From: an uncultured Lachnospiraceae bacterium
Lineage (GTDB): Bacteria; Bacillota; Clostridia; Lachnospirales; Lachnospiraceae
Reading direction: 5' to 3'
NCBI GenBank assembly: GCA_949076555.1
Contig: CARUOB010000007.1
Location: 532 to 64,531 of the forward strand
DNA length: 64,000 nucleotides
Shown: positions 9,481-17,388 of the stretch, in pieces
How positions within the stretch are numbered: position 1 is the first letter of the stretch
Layout: each line of letters begins with the position of its first letter
The notes under the pieces: model-generated
Told to the model about the DNA's origin: nothing
The model's database searches: none
Seen by the model: the letters and a program-made list of their open reading frames with translations, nothing else
Translations under genes and position numbers: made by a program

Positions 9481-10209
9481 TTACAGCGACTCATAATCAG
9501 CGGACGAACAAGTTCGTCCTAGAGAATGCCCGTTTTTCGGCATTCTCTTGCGTGAGATGGAGTTGCAAAGCAACTCCATCTCACGCTCTTCAAGCTGCTT
9601 CTTTCTGATTTCCGCAAAATTCCCCTCCGCCGCGTTGGTATCTTCCGCCACCTCGTCGGTGTGCCCAAGCACCGTCTGCACCGTCATCCAAAGCACTTTC
9701 ATATCCATGCCGAAAGTCAGATGCTCCACGTACTCCACGTCTTTTTGAAACCGCCTGTCCCAATCGAGGAAATTGCGCCCGCTCACCTGTGCAAGCCCCG
9801 TCAGCCCCGGCCGCACGCTGTGTCTTAATCGTTCGCGCTCCGTATAGTAGGGCAGATAAGAGACGAGCAAGGGCCTTGGACCAATCACGCTCATATCCCC
9901 CTTCAAAATATTGAAAAGCTCCGGCAGCTCGTCCAAACTCGTGGCCCGCAAGAATTTCCCAAACTTCGTAAGCCGCACCGCGTCCGGCAAAAGCGCCCCC
10001 TTCTCATCCCGCGCGTCCGTCATCGTGCGAAACTTACAGAGGGTAAAAATCTTTTCATCCTTCCCCGGCCTCTTCTGCTTAAACAGCACCGGACTCCCCA
10101 GCTTCACCCGCACCAGAACGGCCAGAATGATCAACACCGGACTGAGTACGATAATACCGCACAGGGACAACAAAAAATCCAGACATCTTTTGATACAATT
10201 CTTATACAT
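9481..10209 (-). CDS. pglC: Phosphoglycosyl transferase, PglC type, with repeat-encoded tail
   Basis: A 242-residue monotopic phosphoglycosyl transferase that loads a UDP-sugar phosphate onto undecaprenyl phosphate, starting a lipid-linked glycan. The N-terminal re-entrant helix has the Ser23-Pro24 break, and the catalytic pair is D93/E94 in SLDELPELFN, followed by IGPRP. The core ends near residue 205, as expected for about 200-residue PglC enzymes. The last ~33 residues are translated from structured repeat A2, so the tail is probably not functional enzyme sequence. GAGAGG lies about 9 nt before the ATG. Confidence 0.9.
   Translation of the reverse strand: MYKNCIKRCLDFLLSLCGIIVLSPVLIILAVLVRVKLGSPVLFKQKRPGKDEKIFTLCKFRTMTDARDEKGALLPDAVRLTKFGKFLRATSLDELPELFNILKGDMSVIGPRPLLVSYLPYYTERERLRHSVRPGLTGLAQVSGRNFLDWDRRFQKDVEYVEHLTFGMDMKVLWMTVQTVLGHTDEVAEDTNAAEGNFAEIRKKQLEEREMELLCNSISRKRMPKNGHSLGRTCSSADYESL
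9502..9586 (-). repeat. Structured dispersed repeat A, copy 2 (translated)
   Basis: Three hairpins stand in a row: GGACGAA/TTCGTCC at 9502-9519, AGAGAATGCC/GGCATTCTCT at 9521-9548, and a perfect 17-bp stem with a 3-nt loop at 9550-9586. The first two match hairpins of copy 3 almost base for base. Unlike the other copies, this one lies inside an open reading frame and encodes the C-terminal tail of PglC. The large outer hairpin has a different sequence from copies 3-5 but occupies the same position. Confidence 0.8.
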
Positions 10210-10320
10210 ATATTGTTCCTCTCTGAGGATATTTTATGATTCCCCAAAGCCGTAATCTATGGCAGCACCGGCAAGAACCGCACCGTGCTCCCTGCACCGA
10301 AAGCTCTTTAGCCTGCGGTT

Positions 10321-10349
10321 ATTATAGCATATATAAATCCAATTGTCTC
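10321..10349 (-). promoter_or_regulatory. Candidate promoter of the pglC unit
   Basis: On the minus strand the sequence reads GAGACA, 17 bp, TATAAT. The -10 box is perfect and the -35 box matches TTGACA at four positions. It would give a leader of roughly 105 nt before the pglC ATG. Confidence 0.5.
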
Positions 10350-10480
10350 CCCGGCCCGGTGAAATTATAACTCGCAAAATCGCATACGAAGCGATATTAC
10401 CCGCGGAATCGTATCAGGTTGAACTGTTACATTATAACACCTCTCCCCAGAAATGTTCTGTATATTTTACCAAGACGACA

Positions 10481-10509
10481 TTGATTTACTTGCGTACAGG
10501 CTGTATAAT
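10481..10509 (+). promoter_or_regulatory. Sigma-A type promoter of the phosphoribosyltransferase-like gene
   Basis: TTGATT at 10481-10486 and TATAAT at 10504-10509 are separated by exactly 17 bp. The start codon lies about 75 nt downstream, preceded by a near-consensus AAGGAGG ribosome site at 10572-10578. Confidence 0.8.
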
Positions 10510-10585
10510 ATTTACAACAACAGAATAATTCCTTATGGAAAAATTGTGCAAAAACCAAAATGTATCGTGATAAGGAGGTACACAC

Positions 10586-11227
10586 ATGAAGGAACTGGTT
10601 AAGATTCACTCCAAAAGTCATCCCAACATTGAATTGAAAGCAATCCACGGACATTTCGTAACCCCAAACTCCCATATCAATTACTTTTTGGATATGACCA
10701 CGATGAAAACGAGGTTGAGCGAGGCGTCTACCGCCGCAAAAGAGCTGAGCAGACAGATCATGCTGTCCACCGTGGTAGATACCATCGTCTGCATAGACGG
10801 CTGTGAGATCATCGGCGCGTTTTTAGCGGAGGAGCTGACGAGGGCAGGCGTTTATTCCCGCAATGCGCACCAGACAATTTACATCGTCACGCCCGAATAT
10901 TCCACATCCGGACAGATGTTGTTCCGCGATAACTATCTGCCCATGATTAAAGGAAAAAATATACTGCTGCTTCTCGCTAGCGCAACCACAGGGCGCACCG
11001 TCACCAAAGCGGTACAGACCCTTTCCTATTACGGCGCTTCCATCAGCGGCGTATGCGCGATATTCAGCGCCGCCAACACGGTAGCAGGCATTCCGGTCAA
11101 TGCGCTGTTCACCACATCGGACATTCCCGAATACAAGACCTACAGTTCGGAAGAATGCGCGTTGTGCAAAGAAAAACAGCCCATCGACGCTTTTGCAAAC
11201 GCATTCGGCTATTCCGCGATCCAGTAA
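10586..11227 (+). CDS. Phosphoribosyltransferase-fold protein (orotate PRTase-like)
   Basis: This 213-residue protein is the only plus-strand gene. The central part has the layout of a type I phosphoribosyltransferase: an acidic loop (VVDTIVCIDGCEIIGAFLAEEL), then a GKNILLLLASATTGRTV segment where the PRPP loop is expected. The end, CALCKEKQPIDAF, resembles the CxxC-containing tail of some orotate PRTases. The usual acidic pair before the PRPP loop is not obvious, so catalysis is uncertain. No pyrimidine genes are near. It has its own promoter and ends 47 bp before a 66-bp palindrome shared with the convergent DUF2164 gene. Confidence 0.75.
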   Translation: MKELVKIHSKSHPNIELKAIHGHFVTPNSHINYFLDMTTMKTRLSEASTAAKELSRQIMLSTVVDTIVCIDGCEIIGAFLAEELTRAGVYSRNAHQTIYIVTPEYSTSGQMLFRDNYLPMIKGKNILLLLASATTGRTVTKAVQTLSYYGASISGVCAIFSAANTVAGIPVNALFTTSDIPEYKTYSSEECALCKEKQPIDAFANAFGYSAIQ

Positions 11228-11274
11228 ACCATCGTCCGAATAGAGACGGTTATCATAACTCTGTTTTTTATTAG

Positions 11275-11340
11275 AATAACTCGCGTGTGGGTAAAGTTAT
11301 TTTGATGCATCAAAATAACTTTACCCACACGCGAGTTATT
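11275..11340. repeat. 66-bp perfect palindrome between convergent genes
   Basis: The left arm starts AATAACTCGCGTGTGGG and the right arm is its exact reverse complement, giving 33 bp per arm with no spacer (centre TTTTGATGCATCAAAA). It lies between the 3' ends of the plus-strand PRTase-like gene and the minus-strand DUF2164 gene. It could stop transcription from both sides, although no long T tract follows the stem on either strand. A T6 run at 11263-11268 follows a weaker stem just before it on the plus strand. Confidence 0.9.
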
Positions 11341-11357
11341 ACTATACATTTGACTAT

Positions 11358-11600
11358 CTACCTGACATCCTTATACAGCGCATAAAAATCCGCCTCCATA
11401 TTATCCGCATATCCGGCGTAAAACTGTTTCGCGTCATCCAGCGCCTTGTTATAAATTCTGTCCCCAAGCATCTCCTGAAAGAAGTCCAGAATCCTGCCCG
11501 TCCCGATCACACCCAGCTCCAGATCGTGCTCTTCCTTGAAAAAAGCCGCAATCTCGTCGCACATCCGGGTCTTATCTCTCTCCTCAAATAGTTTCCTCAT
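11358..11600 (-). CDS. DUF2164 family small protein
   Basis: An 80-residue protein that matches my recollection of the DUF2164 family, including EEHDLELGVIGTGRILDFF and the C-terminal IYNKALDDAKQF. The biochemical function of the family is unknown. AAGGAG lies 6 nt before the ATG. It follows the PglE-type aminotransferase gene by 56 bp and is probably the last gene of that transcript, ending next to the 66-bp palindrome. Confidence 0.8.
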   Translation of the reverse strand: MRKLFEERDKTRMCDEIAAFFKEEHDLELGVIGTGRILDFFQEMLGDRIYNKALDDAKQFYAGYADNMEADFYALYKDVR

Positions 11601-11656
11601 TCCGTTCTCCTTATGCGCGGCTGCGCTGCAGCTGCCCCTGTCTCCATCTCACGCCT

Positions 11657-12787
11657 TTAAAACAGCCCCTTCACCGTGCGGATGATCGCCTCCATCTCCT
11701 CCTCCGTATTCTTGATATCGCTTGGCAGGCAGAGTCCTCTTGCAAAAATATCCTCACACACACTTCTGCCGTCCCCGTAGTGGGAAAAGGCGTCATATTC
11801 CGCGAAGACAGGCTGTAAATGCATCGGTTTCCAGATCGGTCTGCTCTCCGCATTGAGCTCCCGCTCCAACACATCCATAACCATATCCGGCGTCACCCCG
11901 CTGTCCGCGGCAATGGCCATACCGGAAAGCCAGTTATTGGCCTCCCCATCCGGATTCATGGGATTCATCTGTATCGCGGGAATATCCGCAAACGCCTCAC
12001 AGTATCTCCTGTAAATCTCCCTCTTCTTCGCCTTGTGCTCCTCCAGATGCAAAAGCTGTCCTCTGCCGATGCCCGCCGTCACGTTGCTCATGCGGTAATT
12101 ATAGCCGATCTCAGAATGCTGGTAATGTCTGGCCGGGTCTCTCGCCTGCGTCGCCAGAAATGTCACTTTCCTCGCGGCCGCCTCCTCTGCCGAGACAAAC
12201 ATACCGCCTCCCGACGTGGTAATAATCTTGTTTCCGTTAAACGAATAAATCCCGTATTTACCGAAAGTGCCTGTATGTTTTCCCCGATAAGTACTGCCAA
12301 GGGACTCCGCCGCATCCTCCACAAGCGGCGTGCCGTGCGCCGCACAGATTTCCATGATCTCGTCGAGCTTCGCGGGCGTGCCATAGAGATGCACGCAGAT
12401 CACCGCCTTGGGATTCGGATATTTCTCATAAGCTCTCTTTAAGGCTTCCGGAGACATATTCCACGTATCCGGCTCCGCATCGATAAACACCGGCGCACCG
12501 TTCTCATAGACAATCGGGTTGCAGGAAGCGGAAAATGTCAAATCCGATACAAAAACCACATCCCCCCGCTTCACATCCAAAAGCCGCAGCGCCATATGAA
12601 TCGCCGCCGTGCCGGATGACAGCGCAGCCGCGTGGCCGCAGCCCGTATATTCCGCCATCTCCTTCTCGAAAGCGTTCACATTCGGTCCCAGAGGCGCCAC
12701 CCAGTTCGTATCGAAAGCCTCCTGCACAAACGCCTGCTCTTCCCCGTGCATGGTGGGGGAAGAAAGATAAATTCTTTTCTTATCCAT
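11657..12787 (-). CDS. DegT/DnrJ-family UDP-4-keto-sugar aminotransferase (PglE-like)
   Basis: A 376-residue PLP-dependent aminotransferase of the DegT/DnrJ/EryC1/StrS family. The phosphate-binding SSGTAAIH, the PLP-stacking VEDAAES (D158) and the Schiff-base lysine K187 in SFNGNKIITTSGGG are intact. The NGNK form is typical of PglE/LegC-type enzymes that aminate UDP-4-keto-6-deoxy-GlcNAc. The PglF-type dehydratase lies directly upstream and would supply this substrate, giving a UDP-4-amino-4,6-dideoxy-GlcNAc. GGAGG lies 9 nt before the ATG. No PglD-like acetyltransferase is nearby. Confidence 0.88.
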   Translation of the reverse strand: MDKKRIYLSSPTMHGEEQAFVQEAFDTNWVAPLGPNVNAFEKEMAEYTGCGHAAALSSGTAAIHMALRLLDVKRGDVVFVSDLTFSASCNPIVYENGAPVFIDAEPDTWNMSPEALKRAYEKYPNPKAVICVHLYGTPAKLDEIMEICAAHGTPLVEDAAESLGSTYRGKHTGTFGKYGIYSFNGNKIITTSGGGMFVSAEEAAARKVTFLATQARDPARHYQHSEIGYNYRMSNVTAGIGRGQLLHLEEHKAKKREIYRRYCEAFADIPAIQMNPMNPDGEANNWLSGMAIAADSGVTPDMVMDVLERELNAESRPIWKPMHLQPVFAEYDAFSHYGDGRSVCEDIFARGLCLPSDIKNTEEEMEAIIRTVKGLF

Positions 12788-12823
12788 GATTCTGATCCTC
12801 CCTGGTATTCTACGCTCTGGCTA

Positions 12824-12970
12824 CGCCCATTCGCAAAACCGCATCTTCGATGCTTCCCCGCCGCTTCGCTGCTCATTTTGCTCATAGACGGGCGCTCCCT
12901 CAGAGCATCACATGTCTGCCAAATTCATGCAAGCATGATTTGTCCGACCTATGACGCTCTGGCTGAGCTG
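12824..12970 (-). repeat. Structured dispersed repeat B, copy 1
   Basis: About 147 bp, alignable end to end with copy 2 at 47194-47339. Shared blocks include ATTCGCAAAA, GCATCTTCGATGCT, TTTTGCTCATA, CCCTCAGAG and CTCTGGCTGA. It folds into small hairpins: GCATC/GATGC, CAAATTCATGC/GCATGATTTG, and outer CAGAGC/GCTCTG. On the minus strand it begins 1 bp after the TAA stop of the PglF-type gene and ends 36 bp before the aminotransferase start. Confidence 0.8.
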
Positions 12971-12971
12971 T

Positions 12972-14837
12972 TTAACTATAATGATAAGTCGGCACAATCT
13001 CCTGAATCAGCGGTCTGATATCCGAGCTCTCAATCTGACACTCATCCTTCAGCGCCTTTAACTGCGCAAAAAACTCGTACTCATCCAACTCGATCGGCTT
13101 ACCAATATGAATCATGCGGTTCGCCGTATCCTTCATGCCCTCTTCGTCCATCAAAAGCTCCTCGTAGAGCTTTTCTCCCGGGCGCAGACCGGTAAACGCA
13201 ATCTTGATATCCTCACCCACGCGGTATCCCGAAAGTTTTATCAGATTTTCCGCCAGAGACAGGATTTTGACAGGTTCCCCCATATCAAGAACGAAAATTT
13301 CTCCGCCCTTTGCGTATGCGCCCGCCTGCAGAACAAGGGACACCGCCTCGGGTATGGTCATAAAATAACGTATGATATCCGGGTGCGTCACCGTGACCGG
13401 GCCGCCAGCCGCAATCTGCTTGCGGAAGAGCGGAATCACACTGCCGTTGCTGCCAAGCACATTGCCGAAGCGCACCGCCACAAACTCCGTCTCGTAATGC
13501 TTGTCAAAGGTCTGGATAATCATTTCGCAGATCCGTTTGCTGGCTCCCATGATATTCGTTGGGTTCACCGCCTTGTCGGTGGAAATCATGACAAACCGCT
13601 GCACACCGCTCATGGCCGCCGCCTGCGCCGTCTTAAAGGTGCCAAACACATTGTTCTTAATCGCCTCGGTAGGGCTGTCCTCCATCAGCGGCACGTGCTT
13701 GTGGGCCGCCGCATGATATACGATATCCGGCTTATACGTCGAAAAAATAAAGTTCATCCGGTTGGTGTTTCGCACGGAGGCGATGAGCACCACCAGATTT
13801 AACTCCGGATATTTTCGCTTCAACTCCTGCTGCACATCATATACCGAGTTCTCATAGATATCCACAATGATCAGTTGTTTCGGTCTGTGGGTTGCAATCT
13901 GCCTGCAAAGCTCGCTGCCGATGGAACCGCCGCCTCCGGTGACAAGCACGGTTTTTCCCTGCACGTAGCCGAGAATGGAGTCCAAGTCAACGCTGATCGG
14001 ATCTCTGCCGAGCAGATCCTCCAGCTCCACATCCCGCAGCTTGCTCACATTGACTTCCCCGTTTACGAGCTGGTACATACCGGGAAGGGAGCGCAGCTTA
14101 CAGTTCGTATCCTTACAGATTTCCAAAATTTCACGGATCTCCGTCCGCGGCGCGGAGGGCATCGCCACAATGATCTCGTCCACATCATAGATATCCGCGC
14201 ACTCTACGATCTTGTCCCGGCCGCCTGCGACTTTGATACCCTGAATATATTTCCCCCATTTTCCCTTGTCGTCATCGATGATGCACTTGATGACCATGGT
14301 AGAAAAATTGCTGTTTACAATCTCCTTGATAATCAGATTGGCCGCCTCGCCCGCGCCGATCACCATAACCGAAATCAGATTCTTCTTGTTCTGCTGCTTA
14401 TGCTTTAATCCGCGGAAAAAACGATAGGAAAAACGGCTCGCAAAGATACAGACCACCAGAATGGCCATATAAGCGGGATAATAGCTTCTTGGCACCGCCC
14501 GGGTCGTCACCTTAAAAAACTGCAGTCCCACACCGTCCGCCAGCATGGACAGCACACAGGCCACCACGATATTCTGCAGCTCCGTCTCCCCCGCGAATGC
14601 CCACAGACTGCTATAGAGACGCATCAGATAAAAAATAACCAATGTTAAGAGAATATTGATCGGTATAAAGCGCTCTATGGGCTGCATGAAGTGCCGCGGA
14701 ATTTCATCCAGGTGAAAGTCATAACGCCACAAAATCGCCACATAGCTTGCCAGCACAATACTGATAATATCATATATGATCAGGCATGTCCGTCTGTAAA
14801 ACAATTTTGCGTTAAAAGGTTTTCTCGTTTTTTCCAT
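12972..14837 (-). CDS. pglF: Membrane-bound UDP-GlcNAc 4,6-dehydratase (PglF/CapD type)
   Basis: A 621-residue protein with four membrane helices in the first ~145 residues, a first nucleotide-binding domain (VIGAGEAA, about 159-166), then the catalytic SDR domain with VTGGGGSIGSE at 299-309. The catalytic region STDKAVNPTNIMGASK has D421, K422, M430 and K434, with Met replacing the usual Tyr as in PglF-like dehydratases. It converts UDP-GlcNAc to the 4-keto-6-deoxy sugar at the inner membrane. The downstream aminotransferase is its natural partner. No good ribosome site precedes the ATG at 14837. Confidence 0.92.
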   Translation of the reverse strand: MEKTRKPFNAKLFYRRTCLIIYDIISIVLASYVAILWRYDFHLDEIPRHFMQPIERFIPINILLTLVIFYLMRLYSSLWAFAGETELQNIVVACVLSMLADGVGLQFFKVTTRAVPRSYYPAYMAILVVCIFASRFSYRFFRGLKHKQQNKKNLISVMVIGAGEAANLIIKEIVNSNFSTMVIKCIIDDDKGKWGKYIQGIKVAGGRDKIVECADIYDVDEIIVAMPSAPRTEIREILEICKDTNCKLRSLPGMYQLVNGEVNVSKLRDVELEDLLGRDPISVDLDSILGYVQGKTVLVTGGGGSIGSELCRQIATHRPKQLIIVDIYENSVYDVQQELKRKYPELNLVVLIASVRNTNRMNFIFSTYKPDIVYHAAAHKHVPLMEDSPTEAIKNNVFGTFKTAQAAAMSGVQRFVMISTDKAVNPTNIMGASKRICEMIIQTFDKHYETEFVAVRFGNVLGSNGSVIPLFRKQIAAGGPVTVTHPDIIRYFMTIPEAVSLVLQAGAYAKGGEIFVLDMGEPVKILSLAENLIKLSGYRVGEDIKIAFTGLRPGEKLYEELLMDEEGMKDTANRMIHIGKPIELDEYEFFAQLKALKDECQIESSDIRPLIQEIVPTYHYS

Positions 14838-14984
14838 AGTATTATCCGTTTTCTTATGCTTCTTCGAAACTGTTCCGTACTTTCACAGTTCCGGTGCAGA
14901 ATCCATTTCAATTTTTTCGGTAGTGGTATGCTGCACCTTCGTATCATGTTCTTACGGTCTCAGCCGTAAATGCTTCGACCTGTA

Positions 14985-17339
14985 TTATACACTTTCTTCT
15001 GCCACATCCGCTCGTATATCCACAAGCAAAGGCCCCATCGCAAGAAGCAGACAGTACGCGATCGGACAGCAGGGATGAAAAATCCACTCCGTCAGCCCGG
15101 CCACTGCAAAGAGCAGCAAAAGCGCTAGCGGAAACAGGGCGCACTCCCTGTCCTCCCTGTGCCGCCGGTAATAGATAACCGCCTGCACAAACGTCCCTAT
15201 TCCAAGCAGCAAAAACACGCCGCCCACGAAAATGCCGTGGTCATAAGCCACTTGCAGATAAATATTGTGCGCGTGGGCCAGATAGTTGCCGTCAGGCTCC
15301 ATAACGCCCATATCATCGTGTCCATCCTTGTTTAGTCTCTCGTAATACCGTTCGAATATATATAATCTTCCGTTTGTATAGGACTCTTCTTCCTCAGACT
15401 CCGCCGCGGACGCCATATCCTCCGCGGACGCAAGCAGTATTTTCCCCCCGTTTTCCAGATAGGGACTTCTGTACTCGGACTCCCCGTCCGCCTTGCTGAA
15501 ATAGAGAAAGGCGTTCAGACATTTTTCCTGCGGGATTCCCAGCACCTTCATTTGAAACGTCTGGATAAAACGCTCCACGGTGATATAGTAATAGGAATCC
15601 ATATCCCTGCCGTGCACAAGTTCCGAGGGAAACTCCTCGATCTCGTGCGCCTCTATGTCGGCAGCCACCGCGGGAACCGTTCTCTGCGCCGTAAACATCA
15701 CGGGAAAACTGATGAGAACGGAGAGTATCATCAGCCCCATTCCCCGCAAAAAGCGAATCAACTTCACAAGCGCCGCGCACACCACCAAAGCCAGATATAC
15801 CGCGGAAATCGTCACCGTATGGAAATGGAACGGATAGCGGTAATACTGAAAATACATATAAGGTCTGTGCAGCAGACAGTAGCCCACCGTCAGAACAAAA
15901 TGCAGCAATATGCCGTTTACTATATTATGCAGCAAAACCGTTCGTTTTACGCCTGAAGCCATCCGCAGATAGTAAAGCGCAAAACAGCAGACGAGAAAAA
16001 TAGGCCAGCCTCTCGTATTCCGATACAGGATAAGCAAAGCAAAAAACACGCCGACAAGAATGCCGTAAGGCACGGAAACTCTTTTTATCTGCCACGTAAA
16101 GAGGAGCCTCAGTGTATTCAGTATCACGATACCCGAAACGACTGCCGCCCAGACCGTAAGCTGCAGCGCCTTAATCTCCAGCTCGCCCGGCTCCACCAGC
16201 CCCGCCGCCACGCTCTTCTCCACAAGGGCCGCCAGCGCATCCCGATAATACATCGGTGCAATCAGCACCGCCACCACGCCGTACATGAGATGATACCAGT
16301 TGAAAATCTCCTTTTTACTGTAAGTCACAATCAAAGCAAGCGCAAAGAAGATAAGCACCTGCCTGTACGCCACCGTATGATGAATCTCATAGAGCGCGTT
16401 CATATAATTGCAGCATCCCCAGATCGCTCCGGCAAACATCACAGACTGCAGATCATCCCGCCATCTCTCCCGAAGCACTGCAAAAGGCAGCCTGTCCGAA
16501 GCAAGCCCGGTTCTGTCATGATTCACTGCATAAAATGCCGCAGCAGCCGCAAAAACAACCCCTGTCTCATAAAACAGGATAGAATAAATATCTGTCGTAA
16601 AAAGATGGCACGGCCCGATCGCCACAAACGCTGCAACAGCCGAAACCGCAATGAGCGGATTTAAGGTAAAGCGCATGGCCCGCTCCACCGTAAGCAGGGT
16701 GTTCCGCTCAGGATACTTCTTATAATAGCGCGCGGTAAGAAAGGAAGTAAGCACACCCGCGAGCAAAAAAGCCGCAAACAGGACAAGCGTCTTCCCCTTC
16801 CTCAAGGGCACTTCATAGACATAGTCCGCGACCATGCACCGCTCCGTGTCCTCCACATCGTCATAATAGAGGGCGCCGATATACATATTGGTATTTTCTC
16901 CCGCGTTATCGGCGTAAGCCACATGAAATTCGGATTCCACTCCCTGCAGCAAAAGATAGTAATCACGGCCCACTTCCGTGTCAATGTTTATCTGTACACG
17001 ACAATAGCCGGGAATTGTCTCCATATCCCCGGTATCGATGATCTGCTGCATGAGTGTCCGCATGGAAGCGTCCTGCAGCACAAAATTGAACTTTTCCCCT
17101 CTTGTCCAGTCAGCCAGATAGATCTCGATCTCTTTCAGCCTGTCATACTGGGCGATAAACCTCTGCTGCACCACGTCATCCGCGTTGACCGCCCCGGAGA
17201 CAACCATCTGCTGTCTGCCGCTCGCAGCCCGCACTTCCTCGTGAATCAGCCGAAGAGGCCAAAGTATCAGCGCCGCGCATATTGCCAATATCCAGACCGT
17301 GCCGCAAATGGCCTGCTTTTTATTTAAAATTCGGTTCAT
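14985..17339 (-). CDS. O-antigen ligase/Wzy-like polymerase with N-terminal extracytoplasmic domain
   Basis: A 784-residue membrane protein. After one N-terminal helix (about 11-29) comes a ~150-residue hydrophilic domain that is probably outside the cell, then a dozen or so membrane helices. Near residue 690 the motif AHAHNIYLQVAYDHG lies in the long loop before the last helices, the hallmark of Wzy/WaaL-type enzymes. It probably polymerises or ligates lipid-linked glycan outside the membrane. GGGAGAGAG precedes the ATG by 6 nt. The added N-terminal domain makes it much longer than typical 400-residue members. Confidence 0.8.
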   Translation of the reverse strand: MNRILNKKQAICGTVWILAICAALILWPLRLIHEEVRAASGRQQMVVSGAVNADDVVQQRFIAQYDRLKEIEIYLADWTRGEKFNFVLQDASMRTLMQQIIDTGDMETIPGYCRVQINIDTEVGRDYYLLLQGVESEFHVAYADNAGENTNMYIGALYYDDVEDTERCMVADYVYEVPLRKGKTLVLFAAFLLAGVLTSFLTARYYKKYPERNTLLTVERAMRFTLNPLIAVSAVAAFVAIGPCHLFTTDIYSILFYETGVVFAAAAAFYAVNHDRTGLASDRLPFAVLRERWRDDLQSVMFAGAIWGCCNYMNALYEIHHTVAYRQVLIFFALALIVTYSKKEIFNWYHLMYGVVAVLIAPMYYRDALAALVEKSVAAGLVEPGELEIKALQLTVWAAVVSGIVILNTLRLLFTWQIKRVSVPYGILVGVFFALLILYRNTRGWPIFLVCCFALYYLRMASGVKRTVLLHNIVNGILLHFVLTVGYCLLHRPYMYFQYYRYPFHFHTVTISAVYLALVVCAALVKLIRFLRGMGLMILSVLISFPVMFTAQRTVPAVAADIEAHEIEEFPSELVHGRDMDSYYYITVERFIQTFQMKVLGIPQEKCLNAFLYFSKADGESEYRSPYLENGGKILLASAEDMASAAESEEEESYTNGRLYIFERYYERLNKDGHDDMGVMEPDGNYLAHAHNIYLQVAYDHGIFVGGVFLLLGIGTFVQAVIYYRRHREDRECALFPLALLLLFAVAGLTEWIFHPCCPIAYCLLLAMGPLLVDIRADVAEESV

Positions 17340-17359
17340 AAATGCTCTCTCCCGCAGTT

Positions 17360-17388
17360 AGTGTACCACGTTTTGGGTGTTTTTACAA
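17360..17388 (-). promoter_or_regulatory. Promoter of the Wzy/ligase-like gene
   Basis: On the minus strand: TTGTAA, 17 bp, TACACT, with the bases GTGG before the -10 box. It overlaps the stop codon of argC and lies about 20 bp upstream of the ATG at 17339, so transcription of the PglF/PglE block may restart here. Confidence 0.6.

Larger units (their letters stand above)
10210..10585. other. Divergent intergenic region between pglC and the plus-strand gene
   Basis: This 376-bp gap separates the pglC-led minus-strand unit from the only plus-strand gene. It is AT-rich compared with its surroundings. It holds a good plus-strand promoter (10481-10509) and a plausible minus-strand promoter (10321-10349). 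Additional ATTATA boxes at 10364 and 10431 lack convincing -35 partners. I see no RNA gene or coding frame in it. Confidence 0.6.

Noticed and set aside
10427..10675. An 82-codon minus-strand frame over the start of the PRTase-like gene
   Set aside because: It overlaps a gene with a consensus promoter and ribosome site on the other strand and has no recognisable features.
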